A stretch of 33,368 nucleotides of DNA from an uncultured Leptolyngbya sp. (GTDB lineage: Bacteria > Cyanobacteriota > Cyanobacteriia > Phormidesmidales > Phormidesmidaceae): contig CALBPH010000840.1 in NCBI GenBank assembly GCA_937899365.1, positions 1 to 33,368 on the forward strand. Reading direction: 5' to 3'. This document shows, piece after piece, positions 18,550 through 26,737 of the stretch. The notes beneath the pieces were generated by a model that saw nothing but the letters and a program-made list of their open reading frames with translations, made no database searches and was not told the DNA's origin. The first letter of the stretch is position 1, and each line of letters starts with the position of its first letter. A program made the translations under genes and the position numbers.

Positions 18550-18732
18550 GGGCAGCCAAGCACTGCGGGAGCATTTTTTGGAAGAACTTTGCGATTCATT
18601 AACTTGAATGTATTAGTTCTCAATTTTGCTAACCCACCCTAAGAAGCCTTTCAATACCTTACACACCTCTGATAGTTCCAGTATGTCCCCATAAACTGAA
18701 ACTGCTGAAATAGGCCTAATAGGGAATGGCAT

Positions 18733-19116
18733 ATGGATAGCTCTAACGGTTACGTATTATTGCTAGGTCAGCATTTTGGCGCAGACCTAACGTTCCAGTC
18801 GCTTTCCAAACAGGTTCAAGGCAGGGTTTTTGTCGCCCAGTCAACCGAGCAAGCCGTCGCCCGCATCGAACAAAGTATTCCCTACTTGGTCATTCTCTCA
18901 GGGACTCATCAAAACTGGTCACCAGCCTTTGTAGATCAGTTAAGAGAGACTGTAAAACCATTAGGAACAACTATTGTTGCTTTAACCCAATCCCATGAAC
19001 CAAGCTGGTCACCACAAGAAGAGCACCCAGGAATTGATGGTTTTTTAGTTGAGCCCCTTAGTAAAGATGTCTTAAATCTATTAGTTGAATCAGCGGTTGC
19101 AAAAACAACTCTCTAG
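18733..19116 (+). CDS. Degenerate receiver-like protein
   Basis: A 127-residue protein with the alternating beta/alpha pattern of a response-regulator receiver (YVLLLGQHFG, then VFVAQSTEQAVARIEQSIPY, LVILSGTHQN, TTIVALTQS, GIDGFLVEPLSKDVLNLLVE). The key residues are missing: the acidic pair after strand 1 is replaced by GQH, the acceptor Asp after strand 3 by Ser-Gly (VILSG), and the Lys before Pro after strand 5 by Glu (VEP). It is thus a pseudo-receiver that cannot be phosphorylated in the usual way, if the fold call is right. No partner kinase is next to it. ATG at 18733 is the start. Confidence 0.65.
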   Translation: MDSSNGYVLLLGQHFGADLTFQSLSKQVQGRVFVAQSTEQAVARIEQSIPYLVILSGTHQNWSPAFVDQLRETVKPLGTTIVALTQSHEPSWSPQEEHPGIDGFLVEPLSKDVLNLLVESAVAKTTL

Positions 19117-19272
19117 AGTAATAAGCCAGGTTTTAATTAAATACTCAACAATAAAAAACCGAGGGATAGCCCGGCAGCAGATTGATTGTGCAACCGTGGC
19201 AACAGTATATGAGTCGCTCTATGGAAACAGATATATTTTCATTCAACTGATGATTAATTGGTTTAAGAAATG

Positions 19273-19362
19273 GCGTTGCTGGTTTAGGGTATAAACCGAG
19301 CGGCGAGATATGTGCTGTGCCAATAGTTAGCAGATAAATTCATACCGGGGATCAGTAACACC
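19273..19362 (-). repeat. MITE-like element, copy D
   Basis: About 90 bp, opposite in orientation to copy C, which begins 12 bp further on. Reading the plus strand it begins GCGTTGCTGGTTTAGGGT, contains AACCGAGCGG (reverse complement of the CCGCTCGGTT core of copies A and B) and AGCAGATAAATTCATACC, and ends GGGATCAGTAACACC. Confidence 0.7.
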
Positions 19363-19374
19363 CAAAAATTAAAT

Positions 19375-19465
19375 GACGTTGCTAATCCTCAAGATGGCTT
19401 TGTCTAAAAGATTTTGACCATCAACACCGTTAACAGAACAGCGCATCCCCTAAATTAGCAACAGC
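19375..19465 (+). repeat. MITE-like element, copy C
   Basis: About 91 bp in the same orientation as copies A and B. It begins GACGTTGCTAATCCTCAAGATG and ends CATCCCCTAAATTAGCAACAGC, giving imperfect terminal inverted repeats. The interior is more diverged than in A and B. Together with copy D it forms an inverted pair over 19273-19465, just upstream of the small gene at 19490. Confidence 0.7.
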
Positions 19466-19489
19466 GAAGATTTTTCTCGGCTTTAACCC

Positions 19490-19765
19490 GTGGTTTCCAA
19501 ATCAATCCAATCTCAGCCAATTAGACGATTTCAGTTTTGGCTAGACCAAGACCTACAAAGTGGCATGCGGTATCAGCATGCTCTTTTTCAACGAATATCT
19601 ACACTGGACTATAGTCAACGCCATCGGCTCTACCTACAGGCTAGTCAGTTTGCCCAACAGGGAGCCGATACCCTCATAACCTATGAAGATAGCTCCTGCC
19701 ATCTTTGGCTTAACCTCAGGCACAAATCGTCAGCCATAGCTGAGCAGCAACCCAACCCCCAGTAA
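19490..19765 (+). CDS. Small uncharacterised protein
   Basis: A 91-residue protein from a GTG start at 19490. The middle reads like a real conserved cyanobacterial small protein: RRFQFWLDQDLQSGMRYQHA, LFQRISTLDYSQRHRLYLQA, then a beta-rich end TLITYEDSSCHLWLNLR. It has no membrane segment and I cannot name a family. The GTG lies only 25 bp after MITE copy C, so the inserted element probably supplies or displaces its leader; the alternative start ATG 19565 would remove the conserved first segment. The last ~15 residues are a polar tail. Confidence 0.55.
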   Translation: MVSKSIQSQPIRRFQFWLDQDLQSGMRYQHALFQRISTLDYSQRHRLYLQASQFAQQGADTLITYEDSSCHLWLNLRHKSSAIAEQQPNPQ

Positions 19766-20366
19766 TTCACTTAGTAAGAAAAATCTGAAAAATCCACTGT
19801 GCGCCTTGCAACCAATAAATGTCTCCTATTTTTCATGCAACGCACACCGCCATTGCATGTGTCTTCGCACTTGAACAAGAAATTTTATAATTTATTTTGA
19901 TTTTGATAGGCAATATTTATGTGTACATTGATACACTCTCATAACCCTTGAAATAAAAGGACCTGAGCTCAGAGCCGTTCATAGAAAGCTATGGATTTCT
20001 GACAACTTGCTGCAATTCCTCTGGGCGTTTTCATAGAAAGCATGTTACTACTGTAGAAACACGGATAGACTCCGCAGTCAGTCCAACATTTTTACATTGG
20101 TAGTGATCATTACAAGCTTTGCTAACTATGAAATCCTTGTTCAGAGTGTTGGCGAATGTGTACCTGTGTGAGCGCTGGTTCTGTATGTTGAGTAGTCTGT
20201 TCACATTATCAGATAAGTCTTTCATCAGCTAATAATCCTAATGAGGTTCATCCGCCTGACTTAACGTTATCTACTGTTGAGCGTCTCGGAGTGAGCCTAC
20301 TGAGGTTGGTGATTTATTATTTGATAATTTTGATCTGTTGCATTTAAGGAATACGAGGAAAGCGGC
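19766..20366. other. Long upstream region of sigA
   Basis: A 601-bp region before the sigA start with no convincing ORF. It contains a small hairpin CATAG-AAAG-CTATG at 19980-19993 and an 11-bp direct repeat TCATAGAAAGC at 19979-19989 and 20031-20041. Such a long leader or multi-promoter region is plausible for a primary sigma factor gene. No named RNA motif is recognised. Confidence 0.4.
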
Positions 20367-21500
20367 ATGACCCAAACAAATACCGTTCTTGAGGACTTGA
20401 GACCCAGTAATCATTTAGATTCGCTAATCGATCCTGAAGCTGGGAAAACATTTACAAGCTCCGAGGAAGAGGTCCAGGGTACTAAAGCTGCTAAGGGAGC
20501 ATCTCGACGCCGTAGTTCATCAGCATCAGCGGCGGCTCAGTCGAAAAAGAAGCACTACACCGAAGATTCTATTCGACTGTATTTACAAGAAATTGGGCGT
20601 ATTCGTCTGCTAAGGGCAGAGGAAGAAATTGAGCTGGCTCGTAAAATTGCCGACTTGCTAGAACTTGAACGCATCCGTGACGATCTATCTGATGGGATGG
20701 ATGATGAGCCGGATGATTCTGATTGGGCAGCGGCTGTGGATATGCCTCTACCCGCCTTTCGCCGTCGTCTCCACCTCGGACGTCGCGCCAAGGACAAAAT
20801 GGTTCAATCTAACTTGCGCTTGGTAGTTTCCATCGCAAAGAAATACATGAACCGCGGGCTATCTTTTCAAGACCTCATTCAGGAAGGTAGCTTAGGTTTG
20901 ATCCGGGCTGCTGAAAAGTTTGACCATGAGAAAGGTTATAAGTTTTCCACCTACGCTACTTGGTGGATTCGTCAGGCAATTACCCGGGCCATTGCTGATC
21001 AGTCCCGTACTATTCGCCTGCCGGTACACCTGTATGAAACTATTTCTCGCATCAAGAAAACTACCAAGCTTCTATCCCAAGAGCTAGGGCGCAAGCCAAC
21101 GGAAGAAGAAATTGCGACTCGCATGGAAATGACCATCGAGAAACTGCGGTTTATTGCCAAATCTGCTCAGCTGCCAATTTCATTAGAAACACCCATTGGT
21201 AAGGAAGAAGATTCTCGCCTGGGCGACTTTATTGAGTCCGATGGTGAAACACCTGAAGATGAAGTATCTAAGAGTCTTTTGCGTGAAGATCTAGAAGGTG
21301 TACTGAGTACATTAAGCCCCCGCGAACGTGATGTTCTTCGGCTACGTTACGGTCTAGACGACGGCCGGATGAAGACCCTAGAAGAGATTGGTCAGATTTT
21401 CAACGTGACTCGTGAGCGGATTCGCCAAATTGAGGCTAAGGCTCTACGCAAGCTACGTCACCCAAATCGCAATAGCGTACTCAAAGAGTACATTCGCTAA
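20367..21500 (+). CDS. sigA: Primary RNA polymerase sigma factor (SigA/RpoD)
   Basis: A 377-residue sigma-70. After a low-complexity basic N-terminus (SRRRSSSASAAAQSKKKHYT) come region 1.2 (SIRLYLQEIGRIRLL), region 2 (LVVSIAKKYMNRGLSFQDLI, then KFSTYATWWIRQAITRAI, the core- and -10-binding helices), region 3 (LGRKPTEEEIA) and region 4 with the -35 reading helix (FNVTRERIRQIEAKALRKLR). The match to cyanobacterial group 1 SigA is very strong. It directs housekeeping transcription. A Shine-Dalgarno GAGGAA at 20355-20360 supports ATG 20367. A strong terminator follows at 21543-21582, and lexA comes next. Confidence 0.95.
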   Translation: MTQTNTVLEDLRPSNHLDSLIDPEAGKTFTSSEEEVQGTKAAKGASRRRSSSASAAAQSKKKHYTEDSIRLYLQEIGRIRLLRAEEEIELARKIADLLELERIRDDLSDGMDDEPDDSDWAAAVDMPLPAFRRRLHLGRRAKDKMVQSNLRLVVSIAKKYMNRGLSFQDLIQEGSLGLIRAAEKFDHEKGYKFSTYATWWIRQAITRAIADQSRTIRLPVHLYETISRIKKTTKLLSQELGRKPTEEEIATRMEMTIEKLRFIAKSAQLPISLETPIGKEEDSRLGDFIESDGETPEDEVSKSLLREDLEGVLSTLSPRERDVLRLRYGLDDGRMKTLEEIGQIFNVTRERIRQIEAKALRKLRHPNRNSVLKEYIR

Positions 21501-21542
21501 ATTGGTCACTAGCGCTGTTTTTATCAGCTAATAGTCTAGAGA

Positions 21543-21582
21543 TTAAGGCTTGGAGTGTTCATACTCCGAGCCTTAATTTTTT
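21543..21582 (+). terminator. Intrinsic terminator after sigA
   Basis: TTAAGGCTTGGAGT (21543-21556) pairs with ACTCCGAGCCTTAA (21563-21576), with one G-T pair and a 6-base loop. A run of six T follows (21577-21582). A textbook rho-independent terminator. Confidence 0.9.
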
Positions 21583-21652
21583 AGAACTTTTTACGTCGGG
21601 AGCACAGGAAAAAACCATTAACCAATCAGGTAGACAAAACGGAGTATTTGTT

Positions 21653-21666
21653 GGTACTGTTGTTCT
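21653..21666 (+). promoter_or_regulatory. LexA (SOS) box 1 upstream of lexA
   Basis: GGTACTGTTGTTCT fits the cyanobacterial LexA-binding consensus RGTACNNNDGTWCB at every defined position. It lies 47 bp before the lexA ATG, where autoregulatory binding is expected. Confidence 0.75.
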
Positions 21667-21672
21667 TATAGG

Positions 21673-21686
21673 GGTACGTCTGTTCC
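21673..21686 (+). promoter_or_regulatory. LexA (SOS) box 2 upstream of lexA
   Basis: GGTACGTCTGTTCC is a second full match to RGTACNNNDGTWCB, exactly 20 bp after box 1, that is on the same DNA face two helical turns away. It ends 26 bp before the lexA start codon. Confidence 0.75.
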
Positions 21687-21712
21687 CCTATGGTTTATCC
21701 TACGAGTAACCC

Positions 21713-22321
21713 ATGGAACCTCTAACCAATGCTCAAGAAGAGCTTTATGACTGGTTAGCTGATTATATTCGTGAACATCAGCACTCTCCCTCCATTCGAC
21801 AAATGATGCGGGCTATGGGGCTTAAGTCTCCGGCACCTATCCAAAGCCGCCTCGATCATCTTCGCAAAAAGGGGTATATCGACTGGAATGAGGGTAAAGC
21901 CAGAACGATACGTATTTTGCAGGGGAGTGGTGGGGTTCCCATCAAGGGTACAATTGCTGCCGGCTCCATGGTAGAAGCGTTTGCAGACGTTGCAGACGAA
22001 CATCTCGATTTATCTTCATTACCCATTAAGTCCCATGATTACGCCTTGCGGGTGCGCGGAGACAGCATGGTTGACGCTCTGATTGATAATGGGGATTTTG
22101 TAATTATGCGCCCGGTGGAAGATCCCAGCAGCATCAAGGAAGGAACCATTGTGGCTGCCCGTGTAGAAAGTGCAACCACCCTTAAATATCTGTACCGTCA
22201 AGGTAATGATGTAGTGCTCAAGCCTGCTAACCCTAGCTATGAGCCCATGGTCTATCCGGCTCAAGACGTAGATATCCAGGGTCGGCTGCTGGCGGTCTGG
22301 CGTAGTCAGGATTTGAGTTAG
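21713..22321 (+). CDS. lexA: LexA repressor / self-cleaving serine peptidase
   Basis: A 202-residue LexA. The N-terminal winged helix (LTNAQEELYDWLADYIREHQ, then SPSIRQMMRAMGLKSPAPIQ) binds DNA. The C-terminal S24 domain has the cleavage pair A83-G84 (TIAAGSM), catalytic S118 (RGDSM) and K158 (TTLKY). All autocleavage residues are present, so this looks like an SOS-type LexA, unlike some cyanobacterial LexA proteins (for example in Synechocystis 6803) that lost them and act elsewhere. Two matches to the SOS box precede the gene, fitting autoregulation. Expected role: repression of DNA-repair genes until RecA filaments trigger cleavage. Confidence 0.95.
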   Translation: MEPLTNAQEELYDWLADYIREHQHSPSIRQMMRAMGLKSPAPIQSRLDHLRKKGYIDWNEGKARTIRILQGSGGVPIKGTIAAGSMVEAFADVADEHLDLSSLPIKSHDYALRVRGDSMVDALIDNGDFVIMRPVEDPSSIKEGTIVAARVESATTLKYLYRQGNDVVLKPANPSYEPMVYPAQDVDIQGRLLAVWRSQDLS

Positions 22322-22456
22322 GGCTAGTTTTTTACGCCTCAATGGTTATCTGTCTAGAGATTGTTTATCCAACTTCGGCAAATCTGATAATTGTGCCTAA
22401 TTTCAAGGTCTTTGCTCTACTAAACTAGAGGCGCACAGGATTGGGCAAAGGTATCT

Positions 22457-24067
22457 ATGGTGAATTTGTTAGGGAAACCTTGGCAGCGAGGTTTTGCGAT
22501 CGCACTGTTAATCATCAGTCTCGGTCTCAATAGCTGTCAGCAGCTATCCCTACAGCCCCCCAGTTCCCAAAGCACCCACATATTAGAGTTTATCCCCAGG
22601 CAGTCCCTATTTGCGGCGGTAGTAGACACCACAATAACGCCAGGAAAAGCTTGGCAACGCTCAAATCTTTCTCCGGCTCTAGCCCAGACCATAGACTCAT
22701 TTTTTACTCCGCTAGCCATTAATCCCAGCGAAGATATTCGCCCTTGGTTAGGCGACAATATTGCCTTTGCCATTACGGACAAGGATCTAGATCTAGATCG
22801 TCGCGGTCGTCAAACTGGCTATCTTTTAGTCGCCGATACGGCTGACGATGAAAACCTGAGGGAGTTTTTAGAGCTATTTTGGCAGCGGCAAACGGTGGCT
22901 GGCACACAGCCCGTTTTAACGTCAGGAAACGGTGTGCCCATTATTGCTGGTACGGTGGCCCAAGGAACGCAACCGCTGGCAACCGCTGTTGTGGATGAAC
23001 ACACCCTACTTGTGGCGAACGATATCAAAGTTCTACGCCAGAGTCTGCGGGTTGCCCAAGCTCCGGCGTTACAACTATCGCAGCGCGACTGTTGCACCCC
23101 CGTCTGGATTAACTTACACATTCCAGACTTTGTCGACTGGCTAGGGTTGGCCACGCCGGCCAAGATGCAGTTTATGTCATCGCTTCAGTGGCAGCAGTTA
23201 AGCGCAACGGCCATATTACGCCCACAGCAGATGGTAATCAATACCCAGCTAACCGCATTGGGCAACAACCATCCGCCTGAATTCGAGGTGTCACAACCAG
23301 ATACAAAAACAGAACCAGATACTAACCTCAGCAGTCCTCAGCAATACTTGCCAGCATCCGTAGCATGGGCAGCAATGGGTCATGACTTGCGTCCCCTATG
23401 GACCGATCTATGGGATCAGCTTGGTCGCTATCAAGGATTGCCATTTCCTCTGCGACAGGGGCAGCAATGGCAATCGACGCAGCTTGCCCAAGCCCTATCT
23501 GGACCACTTACCCAGCTTTTGTCCCATGATTATGCCGTCGGTCAGCTAACTGACGGTACCTGGCTCATGGCTGTGACAACGGCTGAACCAACGGTGACAG
23601 AGCAGTTAGACAGTATAGCCGAGCAGCAAGGATTAACCGTTAGCCAATTAACGTTAGAGGGCCAAACGGTTAAAGCGTGGAGCCGCTTAAAAACTCGTGT
23701 AGATGCCCGCAATCGAGAAACCACGGTTGAAACGGAACTTGTGGGTGTCCATACTTAGGTCAATGTCGGCGATGTGTTTGACAGATCCCTTAGTGGTGTG
23801 AGCACTGCTTTAGCTGCCCCTACTAATACACTGACCACAACCCCACGATTTGAACGCACCGTGCAGTCAATGGATAAGTCGAATCAAGGTTATATGTATG
23901 GAACTTGGTCAGATCTAGATCGTCTTTTGGAAAGTAATCGTTGGTTTTCCTTAGTAAGACCCATTTTGCAGCCCTGGAGCGACTCGATTGATGCGATCGC
24001 AATTACCAGCTACGGAAAAACGGACAATCAATCGACCGGAACAGTCTCAATTTTATTGAAGAACTAA
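22457..24067 (+). pseudogene. DUF3352 lipoprotein, interrupted by an in-frame TAG
   Basis: One frame of about 536 codons. It starts with a lipoprotein signal peptide (GFAIALLIISLGLNSC, lipobox Cys27), then the DUF3352 region (ILEFIPRQSLFAAVVDTTIT, then FFTPLAINPSEDIRPWLGDN). TAG at 23756-23758 stops it after 433 residues. The same frame continues with the family's usual C-terminal part: DVFDRSLSGVSTALAAPTNT, PRFERTVQSM, NQGYMYGTWSDLDRLL and SIDAIAITSYGKT, to TAA at 24065. Full length is normal for the family; the function of DUF3352 is unknown and the protein should be membrane-tethered outside the cytoplasm. The stop sits in GVHT*VNVGD. Pseudogene, readthrough or sequence error are all possible. 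Confidence 0.8.
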
Positions 24068-24228
24068 CTGTTCTAAGCTGCAGACTAGGGGTTCCCTAAT
24101 GGGTAGCCTAGCGTATGGGGACGAACACTTTCAATTGACGTTGTTCAGCAGCCTCTGCTGATAAGTCCAGTAAAAGTGCTAGTTTTGAACATCTGTAAAG
24201 CTAAACTATAAGTTATTGATATTTAGCC

Positions 24229-24561
24229 ATGACAATCTCTATGGACTTAAGTGTTCATGTAATTGAGCCCAGCGGTATTTTAGACGGTACCCAAACCGCC
24301 ACATTTCGTCAGCAAGTCAACGTTGCCCTGGAGAAAGGTGCCAAGATACTGCTCATCGACCTAAAGGACATCACATTTGTAGATAGTTCCGGTCTGGGTG
24401 TTTTGGTTGCATGCTTAAAGAATGCCCGCACCGCTGGTTGCAAAATGTATGTTTGCTCCATCAACGAGCAAATCCGCATGTTGTTTGAACTCACCAGCAT
24501 GGATCGAGTGTTTGAGATCTTTGAAGACCGAGCCGCCTTCGAAGCAGCTGTGCTCAAATAG
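24229..24561 (+). CDS. STAS-domain anti-sigma factor antagonist
   Basis: A 110-residue STAS protein like SpoIIAA/RsbV. The phosphorylation loop is present as FVDSSGLGVLVACLKNAR, with candidate acceptor serines S53 and S54, preceded by the usual ILLIDLKDITF strand. Such proteins switch partner kinases (RsbW type) on sigma factors or other outputs by their phosphorylation state. No partner kinase or phosphatase is next to it, so its target is unknown. ATG 24229 is used; ATG 24241 is possible. A terminator lies 94 bp downstream (24655-24687). Confidence 0.88.
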   Translation: MTISMDLSVHVIEPSGILDGTQTATFRQQVNVALEKGAKILLIDLKDITFVDSSGLGVLVACLKNARTAGCKMYVCSINEQIRMLFELTSMDRVFEIFEDRAAFEAAVLK

Positions 24562-24593
24562 CTTATGTGCAAATTTGCCTAACTTGATTGTTA

Positions 24594-24637
24594 GCGTTGC
24601 TGAGCCTTGGCTCGACAAGCACCCCCTCCAAATTAGG
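24594..24637 (+). repeat. Possible deleted MITE-like copy (F)
   Basis: TTAGCGTTGCTGAGCCTTGG (from 24591) matches the left end of copy A with flank (TTAGCGTTGCTGATCCTCGG) at 18 of 20 bases. CCTCCAAATTAGGAA about 25 bp on resembles the right end (CCTCTAAATCAGCAA). The middle is missing. This is a weak candidate for an internally deleted element. Confidence 0.35.
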
Positions 24638-24654
24638 AATATCTGATTATTTTT

Positions 24655-24687
24655 AGCCCGCTGATATACCAGCGGGCTTATTTTTTA
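24655..24687 (+). terminator. Intrinsic terminator after the STAS gene
   Basis: AGCCCGCTG (24655-24663) pairs with CAGCGGGCT (24670-24678) around a 6-base loop, followed by TATTTTTT. Confidence 0.88.
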
Positions 24688-24783
24688 TCAAAAAGTTTGG
24701 GCTTCTGCCTAGAGCCAGACCGACGAATACATCTGAATTGAGTAGACTAAAGGTATCGGCGTTTTTAACTCTATTACAAATCT

Positions 24784-25458
24784 ATGGTGCTTTTTGGACT
24801 TGGTGGCTTAGGCAAAAAAGCGACAATACCGTCTCCTGCAGATGCATTGCCAGGCCGTTCTGAGAAAATGCCTGTTCCTAAGCAGCATTACGTTAATGGC
24901 AATCCGTTTCAGCCCCCCTTCCCCGACGGCATGCAGACGGCTATGTTTGGTCTGGGCTGCTTTTGGGGCGCGGAGCGTCGCTTTTGGCAACAAGCGGGCG
25001 TCTTTTCTACAGCCGTTGGCTACAGCGCTGGTCACACCCCGAATCCCACCTATCGAGAGGTCTGTTCAGGCATGACTGGCCATAACGAAGTGGTACTCGT
25101 GGTTTTTGACCCCAGCGTCATTAGCTATGAACAGCTCTTAAAGGTCTTCTGGGAAAGCCATAACCCTACCCAGGGTATGCGTCAGGGCAATGATGCTGGC
25201 ACCCAGTACCGTTCTGGAATTTATGCCTATTCTCCTGAACAAAAGGCGACTGCCGAAAAATCTTTAACGATGTACCAGGAAGCCCTCAGCCAAGCTGGTC
25301 ATGGCACAATCACCACTGAAATTTTGGATGCGCCTGAGTTTTACTATGCTGAAGACTATCATCAGCAGTATCTAGCGAAAAATCCTGGTGGTTACTGCGG
25401 TCTGGGTGGTATTAACGTTGCTTGCCCCATTGGTGTGGGCGTAGCATCCGATAGTTAA
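24784..25458 (+). CDS. msrA: Peptide methionine-S-sulfoxide reductase
   Basis: A 224-residue MsrA. The catalytic Cys is C59 in FGLGCFWGAERRFW. Other family segments are TAVGYSAGHTPNPTYREVCS, GHNEVVLVVFDP, FWESHNPTQGMRQGNDAGTQ and FYYAEDYHQQYL. The end NPGGYCGLGG carries the resolving Cys. It reduces methionine-S-oxide in damaged proteins using thioredoxin. The ~50-residue N-terminal extension is common in cyanobacterial members. The ATG at 24784 gives the usual length. It is convergent with pheS, with a perfect 30-bp palindrome between them. Confidence 0.95.
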   Translation: MVLFGLGGLGKKATIPSPADALPGRSEKMPVPKQHYVNGNPFQPPFPDGMQTAMFGLGCFWGAERRFWQQAGVFSTAVGYSAGHTPNPTYREVCSGMTGHNEVVLVVFDPSVISYEQLLKVFWESHNPTQGMRQGNDAGTQYRSGIYAYSPEQKATAEKSLTMYQEALSQAGHGTITTEILDAPEFYYAEDYHQQYLAKNPGGYCGLGGINVACPIGVGVASDS

Positions 25459-25478
25459 TCAAAATAAAAATACGCACA

Positions 25479-25508
25479 GCAAACGTCCTAATGCATTAGG
25501 ACGTTTGC
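25479..25508. terminator. Perfect 30-bp palindrome between convergent msrA and pheS
   Basis: GCAAACGTCCTAATG at 25479-25493 followed directly by its reverse complement to 25508. The plus side lacks a T-run; on the minus strand the A-rich bases 25461-25472 give a T-rich tail about 6 bases after the stem. It is probably a transcription terminator for one or both genes. Confidence 0.55.
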
Positions 25509-25674
25509 CCGTCCCATTGGCGCTGCAGCTTAACACTTTCAGGGGCCATAACTTGTCCGAACCAACGTGACCAACGCTATAAAGTCAGGCAAATGCTATT
25601 GGGCCCAGCCGCCCAGCAGTAAACCACAGCTTTGCTTAACGATCTATCACCAAAATCAATACCCAAACCGGCAT

Positions 25675-26667
25675 TTAAAACTGCTGTAGGAAGCGAAGAT
25701 CGCTGGCATAGAGGCGGCGAATATCGTCAATCTGACTCTGGACCATGGCTAAACGTTCCACACCCAAGCCTGCGGCAAAACCACTGTAAACCTCTGGGTC
25801 ATAGCCAACGGATTTGAGTACGTTGGGGTCAATCATGCCACAACCCAGAACTTCTAACCATTTGCCCTTCCATTTAACATCAACCTCAGCTGAGGGTTCG
25901 GTAAAAGGGAAATAGCTAGGGCGTAGTCTTACTTCGATATCACCGAATAGGGCTTCTAAAAAGAGCTGGATAGTGCCTCGCAAATCGGCGAAGGTAATGT
26001 TCTTATCGACGGCAAAGAATTCAATCTGATGGAAAACGGCCGCATGGGTCGCATCCACGGTATCTCGCCGATAACAACGGCCCGTCGCCAATACCCGCAG
26101 CGGTGGCTCATGATTTTCCATGTAGCGGATTTGGGTATTGGAGGTGTGGGTGCGCATCATTTTGCCGTTGGGCAGATACAGCGTATCCTGCATATCCCGA
26201 GCAGGGTGGTCAGGCAAAAAGTTAAGCGCCTCAAAGTTGTAGTAGTCCTCTTCAATTTCAGGACCGCTAGCAACCGTATAGCCAAGACCGATAAAAATGT
26301 CAGTAATCTGGTCAATGATGCTGTTAATCGGGTGGACTCGCCCTTGGGGTAAGTAAGTGCCCGGCATGGACACGTCCAGGGTTTCAGCCTCTAGCTGAGC
26401 TTGAATTTTAGCGTCTTGTAGGGCGGTTTTTTGCTCGTCAATACTGGCTTGCAGGGCCGTCTTCACCTGGTTAGCTAAGGCTCCAATGCGAGGACGATCT
26501 TCGGCGGACAGCTTGCCCATGCCACCTAAGATTTTAGAAAGCTTACCCTTTTTTCCCAGATAGCCCACCCGAAACTGCTCAAGTTCGTCTAGGCTGCTCA
26601 GTGTGGCGATTTCATCGCTAGCTTCTTGCTGTAATGTACTCAGTTGCTGCTCTAGGTCGGTGGTCAT
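25675..26667 (-). CDS. pheS: Phenylalanyl-tRNA synthetase alpha subunit
   Basis: A 330-residue PheS from the ATG at 26667 (MTTDLEQQLSTLQQ); an upstream in-frame ATG at 26697 would add ten poorly conserved residues. An N-terminal coiled coil contacts tRNA. The class II catalytic core follows: motif 1 region HPINSIIDQITDIFIGLGY, motif 2 ATGRCYRRDTVDATHAAVFH and motif 3 GFAAGLGVERLAM. With PheT, not in this window, it charges tRNA-Phe. It is complete and intact, and is divergent from surE with a short shared upstream region. Confidence 0.95.
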   Translation of the reverse strand: MTTDLEQQLSTLQQEASDEIATLSSLDELEQFRVGYLGKKGKLSKILGGMGKLSAEDRPRIGALANQVKTALQASIDEQKTALQDAKIQAQLEAETLDVSMPGTYLPQGRVHPINSIIDQITDIFIGLGYTVASGPEIEEDYYNFEALNFLPDHPARDMQDTLYLPNGKMMRTHTSNTQIRYMENHEPPLRVLATGRCYRRDTVDATHAAVFHQIEFFAVDKNITFADLRGTIQLFLEALFGDIEVRLRPSYFPFTEPSAEVDVKWKGKWLEVLGCGMIDPNVLKSVGYDPEVYSGFAAGLGVERLAMVQSQIDDIRRLYASDLRFLQQF

Positions 26668-26737
26668 ACTGGCCAAAAGTCGAAACGGGACGGGCATAAA
26701 AGACAGTCTTTAGTCTACACCGAAGCTTTGATTCCCT

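Noticed and set aside
19085..19294. 69-codon frame after the degenerate receiver
   Set aside because: It overlaps the end of that gene and runs into MITE copy D; the sequence does not look like a conserved protein.
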